A stretch of 64,000 nucleotides of DNA from Costus lasius (taxonomy: Eukaryota; Streptophyta; Magnoliopsida; Zingiberales; Costaceae), in the NCBI GenBank assembly GCA_027563935.2, contig JANVAS020000231.1:17502001-17566000 (forward strand), in the 5' to 3' direction. Shown here one piece after another: positions 22,341 to 32,346 of this stretch. The translations under genes were made by a program, and so were the position numbers. Numbering within the stretch: the first letter of the stretch is position 1; each line of letters begins with the position of its first letter. Below the pieces are notes generated by a model that worked only from the letters and a program-made list of their open reading frames with translations, had not been told where the DNA came from and searched no databases.

Positions 22341-24041
22341 TGAAAGAACCCCTTAAATAAGGGGGGTCCCCTTCATGGGGGAGCATAACCCTTAGAGCAT
22401 ATGGCGCATAAAATTGTTCTCTTGCGGAATTAGGGTTATAAGATCGATACGCATGCAAAAGATCAACTTGATAACAATAAGAAAACATTCATACCATCGC
22501 CATGGAAAGATGTTTCCTTGGAAGCAAAGATCAAAGTAGATCTTCTCCTTGTCGTCACACACAAGATGATGTTGCTATCTCTCTTGGTGCTCCTTGTGCT
22601 AGCAAGGTTCCAAGAGGTCCTTGTCGAGTGAAGGGAAAAGAGATGTCTTTCTCCTTGGCCGAATCCTCCTCAACCTTCAAGCGTCGCCGCACACCAAGTC
22701 GAGAGGAAAAACTTGCGAGAGGAATAAGTGAATTGGCGAAAATAGAGAATACTCTATTTCGGATGAGCGCCCACTCGACATGGAGATCATGGTTACTAAA
22801 AATAGTAACCTCTCCTCATCCCAACGTTCACGCTATGTGAACTCGTCGCCCACTCCTCTCCCTATTAACCAAGCGCTCTTTTAGTGAGCTGGTTCAATTG
22901 GTTCGGTTTAAGAACCAACCAAGCCAAGCGACAAGGCCTAGATCAAATAAACCCTAAGGCTTTAGATCTAACCGTCGATCTCTTTAATGCCCCTGATCTG
23001 ACCGATCTGGCATCCATTCTCTCAATCGAAGCTTACCGATCTCAAGCCCTAATCAATCAAACATGATCAGACCAGATCTCACTTACAATCAGAGATTAAA
23101 TCCCTTAAAACTGAACCCAAACAATTCAGTCCACACGATCTGACTTAAGTAAGCCATATCATCAAATTGTGCGACCCTAAGGGTTTCCTTTAAATGTCGG
23201 TAACGATAATTCACATTATCACGATCAGTGAGGGGTATCTAGCAACACATCACTGTCTCCCGATATAAAGGAAAGAGTCTTCCAAGACTACACCCAAACC
23301 ATAGCACAAGTGTGAATCATTTCACAAAGCATACATATTTCCTTTGCCACTGGATGTTCTTATTGGACAAGTCTGTCAAACTTGTAACTCCAATATGATG
23401 AGCATGATTAGATCAGATGAACACTGTCACCTGGGTATGGCCATACACTCTCTCAATCATCTCATCCAGGGGGCCCCTTTAGAACATCACACTCCTTAAA
23501 CAAGGAGACGGCAATCCTATGTCTATCACTAGTGCCCTAACCTGACTCAAGCTCACCATCCAAGATAGTCTATAATCATTATGTTTCAAATGATATTGAA
23601 CTAACTCAAAATAATGACAATCATCATTTAGAAAACACAAGTGATCTCAAGTCAGAGGAAATGTGCCACTTGTCTTATACAAGGAATATTCACGTTGTGA
23701 CAAACAACTGAACATCCTAGTAGGGTCTGTCCAGTACATCCCATGTACCCATGAGTCTACATCTTATTCCATGCTCGAAGCATCCTATAAGATCAGAACA
23801 CATATTAGTCTTAACCATATCAAGGCTGTCTCATGTTCACCAAGATACATCGACTAAGGACATAACAGCATGTCAGCCCAGCTGAACAGCTTTGAGACAT
23901 TATTCAGAAGAACATATATTGCAGCAGACAATGTAACTAACTGAATAACAACCATGCCTTTATAAACATAATAGTTTATTACATGATACTTGTTACATTC
24001 CCACAGGCCTCAAACATTAGCCTTAAGGGCATACCCCAACA
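22341..24041 (-). repeat. 3' LTR of element D
   Basis: 1701 bp, TGAAAGAACC...CCCCAACA on the plus strand (TGTTGGGG...TTTCA in sense). Two GC-rich inverted repeats, CCCCTTAAATAAGGGG and CCCCTTCATGGGG, stand at its inner end. Confidence 0.96.
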
Positions 24042-24054
24042 ATCTCCCACTTGC
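24042..24054 (-). promoter_or_regulatory. Polypurine tract of element D
   Basis: Sense GCAAGTGGGAGAT directly before the 3' LTR, the usual plus-strand primer of plant Copia elements. Confidence 0.9.
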
Positions 24055-24061
24055 ACTTAAT

Positions 24062-27000
24062 CTAATGGTTGAAAAACTTCAAACCCATATTATTACAGTG
24101 CTTCTCATGCTTCTGCTGCGCCAGAGGCTTGGTAAGCGGGTCTGCCAGATTGTCGTCTGTATGAACCTTGCATACTTTGATCTCGCCACGATCAATGATC
24201 TCCCTGATCAAATGAAACCGTCTCTGTATGTGCTTGGACTTCTGGTGCGACCGTGGTTCCTTTGCTTGTGCGATTGCTCCAGTGTTATCACAAAAGATAA
24301 CCAAAGGATCTGCACACGAAGGAACAACACCAAGTTCTCTCACGAACTTACGAATCCACACTGCCTCCTTGGATGCTTCCGAGGCTGCGACATACTCGGC
24401 TTCTGTTGTGGAATCAGCAACAGTTGACTGTTTGAAACTTTTCCACACCACTGCACCTCCATTCAAGCTAAAAACATAGCCTGATTGCGATCGGAAATCA
24501 TCCTGGTCAGACTGGAACGAAGCGTCAGTATATCCTTCAATACTGAGTTCTTCCTGACCACCATATATCAAGAACATATCTTTGGTCCTCCGCAGATATT
24601 TTAGGATGTTCTTGACTGCAATCCAGTGCGCCAAACCTGGATTACTCTGGTAACGACTGGTCACGCTTAACCCGTAAGCGACGTCTGGGCGAGTACACAA
24701 CATCGCATACATTATAGAACCAATAGCCGAAGCATAAGGCGTATTGTTCATTTCATCTTTCTCAGTCTGTGTTTGTGGACACTGACTCTTCGAAAGATTC
24801 AGACCATGTCTGACTGGAAGATATCCTTTCTTAGAATTCTCTAAGCGAAATCTCTCCAGGACCTTATCGATGTAAGTACTCTGGCACAGCCCGAGAAGCC
24901 TCTTAGATCTATCCCTGTAGATCTTCACACCTAACACATAGGCTGCTTCTCCTAGATCTTTCATCTGGAAACATTTCCTCAGCCATGCCTTTACAGCATG
25001 CATTTCAGGAATATCGTTTCCAATGATCAAGATGTCATCAACGTAGAGGACTAGGAAAATAATCACGCTCCCACTAAACCTCTTATATACACACGGGTCA
25101 TCCTCGTTCTTGATGAAACCAAATTCAGTGACTGATTCATCAAAACGAATGTTCCAGCTTCTCGATGCTTGTTTAAGTCCATAAATAGACTTCTTTAACT
25201 TGCATATTTTATGACGATCTGCTGGATTAGTGAAACCTTCTGGTTGTGTCATATACACATCCTCATCCAGATTTCCATTAAGGAAAGCTGTTTTCACATC
25301 CATCTGCCAAATCTCATAATCATAATATGCAGCTATCGCGAAAAGAATCCGAATAGACTTAAACATGGCTACAGGTGAGAAAGTTTCATCATAATCTATC
25401 CCGTAGATTTGTTTGAAACCTTTCGCAACTAGCCTGCCTTTATAGGTAACCACGTTACCATCCATGTCAATCTTCTTCTTGAAGATCCATTTACAGCCTA
25501 TAGGGATAACTCCCGGAGGCGGATCAACCAAATCCCAAACTTGGTTATCTGACATGGAGTCCATCTCGGCGCGCATAGCTTCAAGCCATCTCGCTGACTC
25601 CGGTCCACTGACCGCATCCGCATAAGTAAGGGGTTCATCATTATCAATGATGTAGACTCCATCATAGCGCTCAGGCTGTCGACGGATCCTACCCGATCTT
25701 CGCGGTTCCCGTGATATCTGAGCCTCAGGTTGTTCAATAACCTGTTCTACCGGCTCAGGCTCATCCAACTGTGCTTGGTCACTTTGTCCTTCTTCTGGAT
25801 TCTCATCCAGCTTTATTTCTCTCCCACTTGCCTCTTGCAGAAGAAATTCCTTCTCAAGAAATATGGCCGTCCGAGCAACAAAAACCTTGTTCTCTTTGGG
25901 GTCGTAGAAATAATAACCCTTAGTTTCCTTAGGGTAACCGACAAAGATACATTTGTCAGATCTGCTCTCTAGTTTCCCAGAGGCGAGCTTTTTGACATAA
26001 GCCTCGCAGCCCCAGATCCTGATAAATGTCAAGCTTGGCTGTTTCCCATACCATAACTCATATGGCGTCTTTGAAACTGCCTTGGATGGCACTCGGTTTA
26101 GTACCTTTGCAGCTGTTTCCAGTGCAAAACCCCAAAAGGAGTATGGAAGAGTAGCCTGACTCATCATAGAACGAACCATATCTAGTAATGTTCTATTTCT
26201 CCTTTCGGACACACCATTCCATTGCGGTGTTCCAGGCGGAGTGAGCTGTGAGATAATCCCACACTCTTTTAGATAGTCAGTAAATGCATGACTTAGGTAT
26301 TCACCACCTCGATCTGAGCGAAGTGCCTTGATATTACGGCCTAGCTGATTTTGTACTTCATTCTTGAACTCTATGAACTTGTCAAAAGATTCACTCTTAT
26401 GTCTCATCAGATAGACATACCCATATCTACTGAAATCATCAGTAAAGGTAATGAAGTACTGATAGCCACCTCTGGCATGTTTACTAAAAGGCCCACACAC
26501 ATCGCTGTGTATAAGGTCAAGTAAACCTGAAGCCCTTTGACCTTTGTGAGGAAAAGGAGACTTCGTCATTTTACCCATCAAACAAGCTTTGCATGTATCA
26601 ATCTCCTTATAGGAGAATGATCCCAGCAGTCCATGATCATGCAACCGCTTAATGCGTTTCTCGTTTATATGGCCTAAACGACTATGCCATAGCAAGGTGC
26701 TGTCATCAGCATACTTGGCTTTCTTAATATCAACATTATGTATGGAACTTTCCATGTCCAACATGAATAACCCATTATTAATTGAACCAGTTGCATAAAC
26801 AATATTATCAAATGATAAAACACACTTTGAAATATTGCATTCAAAGGAAAATCCCTTCCTGACAAGAGCAGGAATGGAGATAATATTTTTAGTTATACTG
26901 GGAACAAAGTAACAACTGTTCAGTTCCAATACAAGTCCAGATGGTAAAGAAATAAAGTAGTCTCCTACAGCAACAGCAGCAACCCGTGCCCCGTTTCCAA

Positions 27001-27943
27001 CGCGTAGGTCCACCTCATGCTGTCCCACCTGCCTTCTTCTCTTGAGTTCCTGTACATTTGAACAAATGTGAACTCCACATGCAGTGTCCAACACCCATGA
27101 TACAGAAGAAGAAAACATGACCTCAGTCACGAATATACCTGAGCCAGAAGCAAAGCTTCCCCTCTTATCTCCTTGGAGCGCTTTACAGTCCTTTTTCCAG
27201 TGACCCAGCTGGCCACAGTGGAAACACCTGTATTCCTTGGACCGCTTCACCTTTTGCTTCAGAGCCTTGCTGTAATTCTTGACCGGGGCCTTGCCCTTCT
27301 TCCCCTTCTTCTTGTTCCTTGAAGGAACCATCAAGACAGAGGTTGAAGGCTTACCCTTCAGAGTCTCCTCAGTGGTCAAGAGCATATTCAGCAGCTCTGC
27401 CGGAGTACAATCGATTTTGTTCATATTAAAATTAATAATGAACGCGTCGAATGAAGGCGGGAGAGACTGTAGAATAATGTCCACAGCAAGCTCCTGGTTG
27501 ATGGTATGCCCCAGTTTCTCTAGAGCCTCCTTGTGCCCAATCATCTTGAGCACGTGAGCTCCCACTGGGCTCCCTTCAGCCAGTTTGCTCTGAAAGAAGA
27601 GCTTTGTCAAATTATAGCGCTCAGTCCTCGCCTGTGCAGCATACAGCATCTTGAGGTTCGCTATCATGTCTATAGCAGACATATCCTCATGCTGACGCTG
27701 CAGCGGTGGCGTCATAGACGCTAGCATCAGGCAAGCGACATCAATGCTATCATTGACGTGCTTTTCATAGGCTTCCCGAACCGCCCTTGCGGCGTTCGGA
27801 GCGGGCTGCGGCGGAATCGCCGTCTCGAGGACATACAGTTTCCTCTCTGCCTTAAGAACGATCTTAAGGTGTCCAAACCAGTCAGAGAAGTTTGGCCCAG
27901 CAAACTTCTCCCTTTCCAGTAGGGATCGCACATTGAAGTTCAT
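24062..27943 (-). CDS. Copia Gag-Pol polyprotein, intact (element D)
   Basis: 1293 residues in one frame with no stop. The polyprotein packages, matures, reverse-transcribes and integrates the element RNA from cytoplasmic particles (family knowledge). Seen: Gag domain (about 1-200); Lys-rich linker (about 208-235); zinc knuckle Cys240-Cys253; aspartic protease LDTACG with Asp286; integrase zinc-binding His420, His425, Cys451, Cys454; integrase triad Asp481, Asp544, Glu580 with the normal 35-residue spacing; reverse transcriptase YVDD at 967-970; RNase H with GYTDAS, Asp1140, and a TEAEYVAASEA segment. All catalytic motifs are present. The start is the first ATG in frame and is the same site in A, B and H. 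The gene ends 20 bp before the LTR. Copies A, B and H supply close, disabled relatives. Lineage within Copia not assigned. Confidence 0.97.
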   Translation of the reverse strand: MNFNVRSLLEREKFAGPNFSDWFGHLKIVLKAERKLYVLETAIPPQPAPNAARAVREAYEKHVNDSIDVACLMLASMTPPLQRQHEDMSAIDMIANLKMLYAAQARTERYNLTKLFFQSKLAEGSPVGAHVLKMIGHKEALEKLGHTINQELAVDIILQSLPPSFDAFIINFNMNKIDCTPAELLNMLLTTEETLKGKPSTSVLMVPSRNKKKGKKGKAPVKNYSKALKQKVKRSKEYRCFHCGQLGHWKKDCKALQGDKRGSFASGSGIFVTEVMFSSSVSWVLDTACGVHICSNVQELKRRRQVGQHEVDLRVGNGARVAAVAVGDYFISLPSGLVLELNSCYFVPSITKNIISIPALVRKGFSFECNISKCVLSFDNIVYATGSINNGLFMLDMESSIHNVDIKKAKYADDSTLLWHSRLGHINEKRIKRLHDHGLLGSFSYKEIDTCKACLMGKMTKSPFPHKGQRASGLLDLIHSDVCGPFSKHARGGYQYFITFTDDFSRYGYVYLMRHKSESFDKFIEFKNEVQNQLGRNIKALRSDRGGEYLSHAFTDYLKECGIISQLTPPGTPQWNGVSERRNRTLLDMVRSMMSQATLPYSFWGFALETAAKVLNRVPSKAVSKTPYELWYGKQPSLTFIRIWGCEAYVKKLASGKLESRSDKCIFVGYPKETKGYYFYDPKENKVFVARTAIFLEKEFLLQEASGREIKLDENPEEGQSDQAQLDEPEPVEQVIEQPEAQISREPRRSGRIRRQPERYDGVYIIDNDEPLTYADAVSGPESARWLEAMRAEMDSMSDNQVWDLVDPPPGVIPIGCKWIFKKKIDMDGNVVTYKGRLVAKGFKQIYGIDYDETFSPVAMFKSIRILFAIAAYYDYEIWQMDVKTAFLNGNLDEDVYMTQPEGFTNPADRHKICKLKKSIYGLKQASRSWNIRFDESVTEFGFIKNEDDPCVYKRFSGSVIIFLVLYVDDILIIGNDIPEMHAVKAWLRKCFQMKDLGEAAYVLGVKIYRDRSKRLLGLCQSTYIDKVLERFRLENSKKGYLPVRHGLNLSKSQCPQTQTEKDEMNNTPYASAIGSIMYAMLCTRPDVAYGLSVTSRYQSNPGLAHWIAVKNILKYLRRTKDMFLIYGGQEELSIEGYTDASFQSDQDDFRSQSGYVFSLNGGAVVWKSFKQSTVADSTTEAEYVAASEASKEAVWIRKFVRELGVVPSCADPLVIFCDNTGAIAQAKEPRSHQKSKHIQRRFHLIREIIDRGEIKVCKVHTDDNLADPLTKPLAQQKHEKHCNNMGLKFFNH

Positions 27944-28812
27944 GGTGTTCGTTGCTGCAGGTATCTACAACAATGCAAGAACAGCAAGGTCAGTATCAAT
28001 GTATAAGAATCAATCAGGACTTAAGAAAGATTCTTTTTCTCACTATTTTATCAGGCGTGAAAAATCCAGCAAAACAGCCCGAAAGAGTAGAACTCTTTTA
28101 GTGAGATGGGATCCAGATTTCATACTTGGTCTCCGCGTCCCGCTCAGGCGAGATAAGATGCACAGAGAGTACAAGCACTAGTTTCTGGTAGGCAGTCCCT
28201 GCCGATCGCCAACCCGTGCGATTCCCCTTCATCTGGGCAGTCCAGCAGACTGTGCCAACTGAGTTGGTACAACACAATCTCTGACCCCAACAGACGGCTG
28301 CCTCCATGTGCTACCATATGCGCCACATATGTAGACTACACGGTCAAGCTGACCCGACCTACTCCCTGGACCACCATGTGCTATGCTGAGCAACGAGAAG
28401 GGATAAATCCCTGCTCTGTAACACACAGGTGTAATCCCGCACCGTCTGAAGATAGATGGACGTGCCCACTGAGTGGGTACAACACGGCTCCAACGATAAT
28501 CAGAACAGTGAGGTTTCGCGTCAGAAGGCTTACGAGCTTGATATTTTAGCGTTGGATTTTAACGGTCTTTTATCTTTATTACTATCATTCAATCCCTATG
28601 GTGATAGCAAAAGATAAATCTATCATGCATTTCTAATATTTATGCAATAAAAGAAAGCATGTGTCATATGTGGTAAAAGCCCATAGCCCTAGTGAGACCT
28701 TAACCTAACTTAAGACTGCACTTGCTTTTCATGGGTCTTTTGCTGCTCATTTGGCCCAAACCTGGACCCAAGCGCCATCTGCAGCTCTGGTGCGCCCACC
28801 AGGAAATGCGCC

Positions 28813-28890
28813 AGGTCCTAGGGTCGAACCCTAGACCTCCCTCCTGGTCCAGCCATGCTGCGTGCGCCTCTGCCAAGTGTGCTCAGTGCT
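28813..28890 (-). other. tRNA-like module in leader D
   Basis: Sense strand: A-box-like TGAGCACACTTGG and B-box-like GGTTCGACCCT about 42 nt apart. The B box lies in a near-perfect hairpin, CTAGG-GTTCGAC-CCTAG, with the dimensions of a tRNA T-arm (5-bp stem, 7-nt loop). The clearest of the four copies. Confidence 0.55.
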
Positions 28891-29027
28891 CTTGTCTAAT
28901 TAAATTACAAATTTAACTATCTAGACAAGAGTGACACGCAGGTCACTTACATTTATAAATTAAAACCCAGTGATTCGCAGATCACAATAATTAATTTACA
29001 ATTTTAATACAGGCACGCAGGCCCCAG
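28891..29027 (-). other. Hairpin array in leader D (CTGCGN loops)
   Basis: Plus strand: CTTGTC...GACAAG (28891-28929); AGTGAC-ACGCAG-GTCACT (28930-28947); GTGAT-TCGCAG-ATCAC (28970-28985); GGC-ACGCAG-GCC (29012-29023). The second hairpin has changed on both sides relative to ATTGAC/GTCAAT in A, B and C, keeping pairing. Confidence 0.7.
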
Positions 29028-29746
29028 CACAGCACACAATTAATATGGGCAGCCCACATATGACTAAATAGACAAACATATGTATCAAATCAGCAAACAT
29101 GTGATCCATGATAAAAATTAAAATTTTCGAAAACCCCATGGGATCAATTTTAATTTTTCCTTATTTGCCCTACAACCTTACAACGGTCCATTACTAGGGA
29201 TCCACTCATCCAACCTAGTCAGATCCACTGCCCTTGCATGCACCAAGTCCTAACTGACTCGAGTCGACCAAAAGGTCAACTATGCATGCGCTAGGGCTGA
29301 ACGACCACACTGAGGTCTGGCAAACGGGAGTGACCCCGGGCCTAACTCAGGTGCGTTCATTAATCGTCTCAATCAGACATCGCTACACACCTGTCTGCAG
29401 TCGACCTATAGCCACCATAGGCTTGCGCCAAGGTGCTATCTGGTCGACCCTTTCAGGCTGTCAGATGATCTGATCAGACATGATTGGATCTAACCTAGGG
29501 GGTGACATCAACCCCAGTAACCCGTCTAAGGGTTTACAGTAAGGTCTTTAGATCTAGCATTAGTCGCGCAAGTGTATAAGTTTTGAAAAGAAAACTACAA
29601 CTTAGAAGCGCCAACTAACATGCGCAAGATAAACATATAGACAAGATTTTCATCATGTAACTTTCGCATGTTGAAGATCTAAGCATACATTCGCATATAT
29701 GGATCACGCAAATCATTAAGCAATCAAGATAACATGCATTCAACCT

Positions 29747-29758
29747 GCTCTGATACCA
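29747..29758 (-). promoter_or_regulatory. Primer binding site of element D
   Basis: TGGTATCAGAGC on the minus strand, complementary to initiator tRNA-Met, two bases from the 5' LTR. Confidence 0.95.
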
Positions 29759-29760
29759 GT

Positions 29761-31461
29761 TGAAAGAACCCCTTAAATAAGGGGGGTCCCCTTCATGGGG
29801 GAGCATAACCCTTAGAGCATATGGCGCATAAAATTGTTCTCTTGCGGAATTAGGGTTATAAGATCGATACGCATGCAAAAGATCAACTTGATAACAATAA
29901 GAAAACATTCATACCATCGCCATGGAAAGATGTTTCCTTGGAAGCAAAGATCAAAGTAGATCTTCTCCTTGTCGTCACACACAAGATGATGTTGCTATCT
30001 CTCTTGGTGCTCCTCGTGCTAGCAAGGTTCCAAGAGGTCCTTGTCGAGTGAAGGGAAAAGAGATGTCTTTCTCCTTGGCCGAATCCTCCTCAACCTTCAA
30101 GCGTCGCCGCACACCAAGTCGAGAGGAAAAACTTGCGAGAGGAATAAGTGAATTGGCGAAAATAGAGAATACTCTATTTCGGATGAGCGCCCACTCGACA
30201 TGGAGATCATGGTTACTAAAAATAGTAACCTCTCCTCATCCCAACGTTCACGCTATGTGAACTCGTCGCCCACTCCTCTCCCTATTAACCAAGCGCTCTT
30301 TTAGTGAGCTGGTTCAATTGGTTCGGTTTAAGAACCAACCAAGCCAAGCGACAAGGCCTAGATCAAATAAACCCTAAGGCTTTAGATCTAACCGTCGATC
30401 TCTTTAATGCCCCTGATCTGACCGATCTGGCATCCATTCTCTCAATCGAAGCTTACCGATCTCAAGCCCTAATCAATCAAACATGATCAGACCAGATCTC
30501 ACTTACAATCAGAGATTAAATCCCTTAAAACTGAACCCAAACAATTCAGTCCACACGATCTGACTTAAGTAAGCCATATCATCAAATTGTGCGACCCTAA
30601 GGGTTTCCTTTAAATGTCGGTAACGATAATTCACATTATCACGATCAGTGAGGGGTATCTAGCAACACATCACTGTCTCCCGATATAAAGGAAAGAGTCT
30701 TCCAAGACTACACCCAAACCATAGCACAAGTGTGAATCATTTCACAAAGCATACATATTTCCTTTGCCACTGGATGTTCTTATTGGACAAGTCTGTCAAA
30801 CTTGTAACTCCAATATGATGAGCATGATTAGATCAGATGAACACTGTCACCTGGGTATGGCCATACACTCTCTCAATCATCTCATCCAGGGGGCCCCTTT
30901 AGAACATCACACTCCTTAAACAAGGAGACGGCAATCCTATGTCTATCACTAGTGCCCTAACCTGACTCAAGCTCACCATCCAAGATAGTCTATAATCATT
31001 ATGTTTCAAATGATATTGAACTAACTCAAAATAATGACAATCATCATTTAGAAAACACAAGTGATCTCAAGTCAGAGGAAATGTGCCACTTGTCTTATAC
31101 AAGGAATATTCACGTTGTGACAAACAACTGAACATCCTAGTAGGGTCTGTCCAGTACATCCCATGTACCCATGAGTCTACATCTTATTCCATGCTCGAAG
31201 CATCCTATAAGATCAGAACACATATTAGTCTTAACCATATCAAGGCTGTCTCATGTTCACCAAGATACATCGACTAAGGACATAACAGCATGTCAGCCCA
31301 GCTGAACAGCTTTGAGACATTATTCAGAAGAACATATATTGCAGCAGACAATGTAACTAACTGAATAACAACCATGCCTTTATAAACATAATAGTTTATT
31401 ACATGATACTTGTTACATTCCCACAGGCCTCAAACATTAGCCTTAAGGGCATACCCCAACA
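29761..31461 (-). repeat. 5' LTR of element D
   Basis: 1701 bp, identical by eye to 22341-24041 except C30015. It should hold the element promoter. A hairpin GATAAT-TCAC-ATTATC near 30625-30640 replaces GATAAC-TCAC-GTTATC of other copies. A TATA-like TTTATATC in sense is near 30685. Confidence 0.96.
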
Positions 31462-31466
31462 TTATC

Positions 31467-32316
31467 TCGGTTTTGGAAGAAGCTTCAGGAAGATTTGGGC
31501 ACCAAGCTCAGTTTTAGCACTGCATATCACCCGCAGTCCGATGGGCAGACTGAGAGGACCATACAGACATTGGAGGACTTGCTGAGATCTTACATCATTG
31601 ATTGGCATGGTGAGTGGGACAGAGACTTAGCCCTGATTGAGTTTACCTACAACAATAGTTACCACTCTAGTATCCAGATGGCCCCGTACGAGGCATTGTA
31701 CGGAAGAAGATGCAGAACTCCCTTGAGTTGGGAGGAGGTAGGTGATAGAACCTTGCTCCAGTCTGATGCTGTGCAGGAAGCCACAGATAAGGTAAAGATT
31801 ATTCAAGAAAAACTAAAGGCTGCACAGGATAGGCAGAAAAGCTATGCTGATGTGAGAAGGAGACCTCTGGAATTCATGGTGGGAGAACATGTATTTGTTA
31901 AGGTTTCTCCTACAAAAGGTGTGATGCGATTTGGAAAGAAAGGGAAATTAAGCCCTAGATATGTGGGTCCGTTTGATATCATCGAGAGGGTTGGACCGGT
32001 TGCTTACCGATTAGCCTTACCGCCATCCTTGGAGCATCTGCACAGTGTGTTTCACGTATCCGTGCTTAGGAAGTATTGTCATGACCCGTCACATATCTTG
32101 GATTCAACACCTTTGCAAATTGATGAAAATCTGACTTATGTGGAAAGGCCACTTAGGATTGTGGATAGAAAAGTGAGAGTCCTTCGAAACAAGGTGATAC
32201 CTCTAGTGAAAGTTATTTGGGGAAATCAGTCCGTGGAAGAAGCTACTTGGGAGTTGGAAACCGATATGAGAAAGGATTACCCACATTTGTTTGAATCTGC
32301 TCCCGATTTGCTTTAG
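31467..32316 (+). pseudogene. Gypsy pol of element E, 3' part: end of integrase and chromodomain-like tail
   Basis: Continues in phase with the frame interrupted at 22340, ending at TAG 32314-32316. It starts just after the right copy of TTATC. It supplies the third catalytic residue of integrase (Glu in DGQTERT, codon 31552-31554), the GPF-type C-terminal integrase region (YVGPFDI), and a tail with [16 protein letters not shown], which resembles the chromodomain of plant chromoviruses. D thus separates the second Asp from the Glu of the catalytic triad. There is no lesion within this half. No start codon of its own is expected to be used. Confidence 0.92.
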
Positions 32317-32333
32317 AGGACTAAAGCCTTTTT

Positions 32334-32346
32334 AAGGAGGAGAGGA
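32334..32346 (+). promoter_or_regulatory. Polypurine tract of element E
   Basis: AAGGAGGAGAGGA directly before the 3' LTR. Confidence 0.9.

Larger units (their letters stand above)
27944..29746 (-). other. Long 5' leader of element D
   Basis: 1.8 kb between primer site and gag. It contains the duplicated hairpin (about 28254 and 28463), tRNA-like module and CTGCGN hairpin array. No gene seen. Confidence 0.82.
27965..29914 (-). other. Candidate intron in the D transcript
   Basis: Donor-like ATG|GTATGA in the 5' LTR (intron would start at 29914) and acceptor-like TTCTTGCATTGTTGTAG 21 nt before the gag ATG (end at 27965). Splicing would remove the primer site and most of the leader from the mRNA. 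Donor-like GGTATG(A/T) is at the same place in copies A, B, C and G. Inference only. Confidence 0.3.
22341..31461 (-). mobile_element. Copia-1 element D, complete and probably recent
   Basis: 9121 bp on the minus strand, inserted in the integrase gene of E, with TTATC duplications. It has both LTRs (1701 bp each), primer site, leader, uninterrupted gag-pol and polypurine tract. Comparing the LTRs line by line I found one difference (T22595/C30015). D is the only element in the window with all parts needed for movement. It lies in E, so it is younger than E, which agrees with its fewer LTR differences. Confidence 0.97.
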
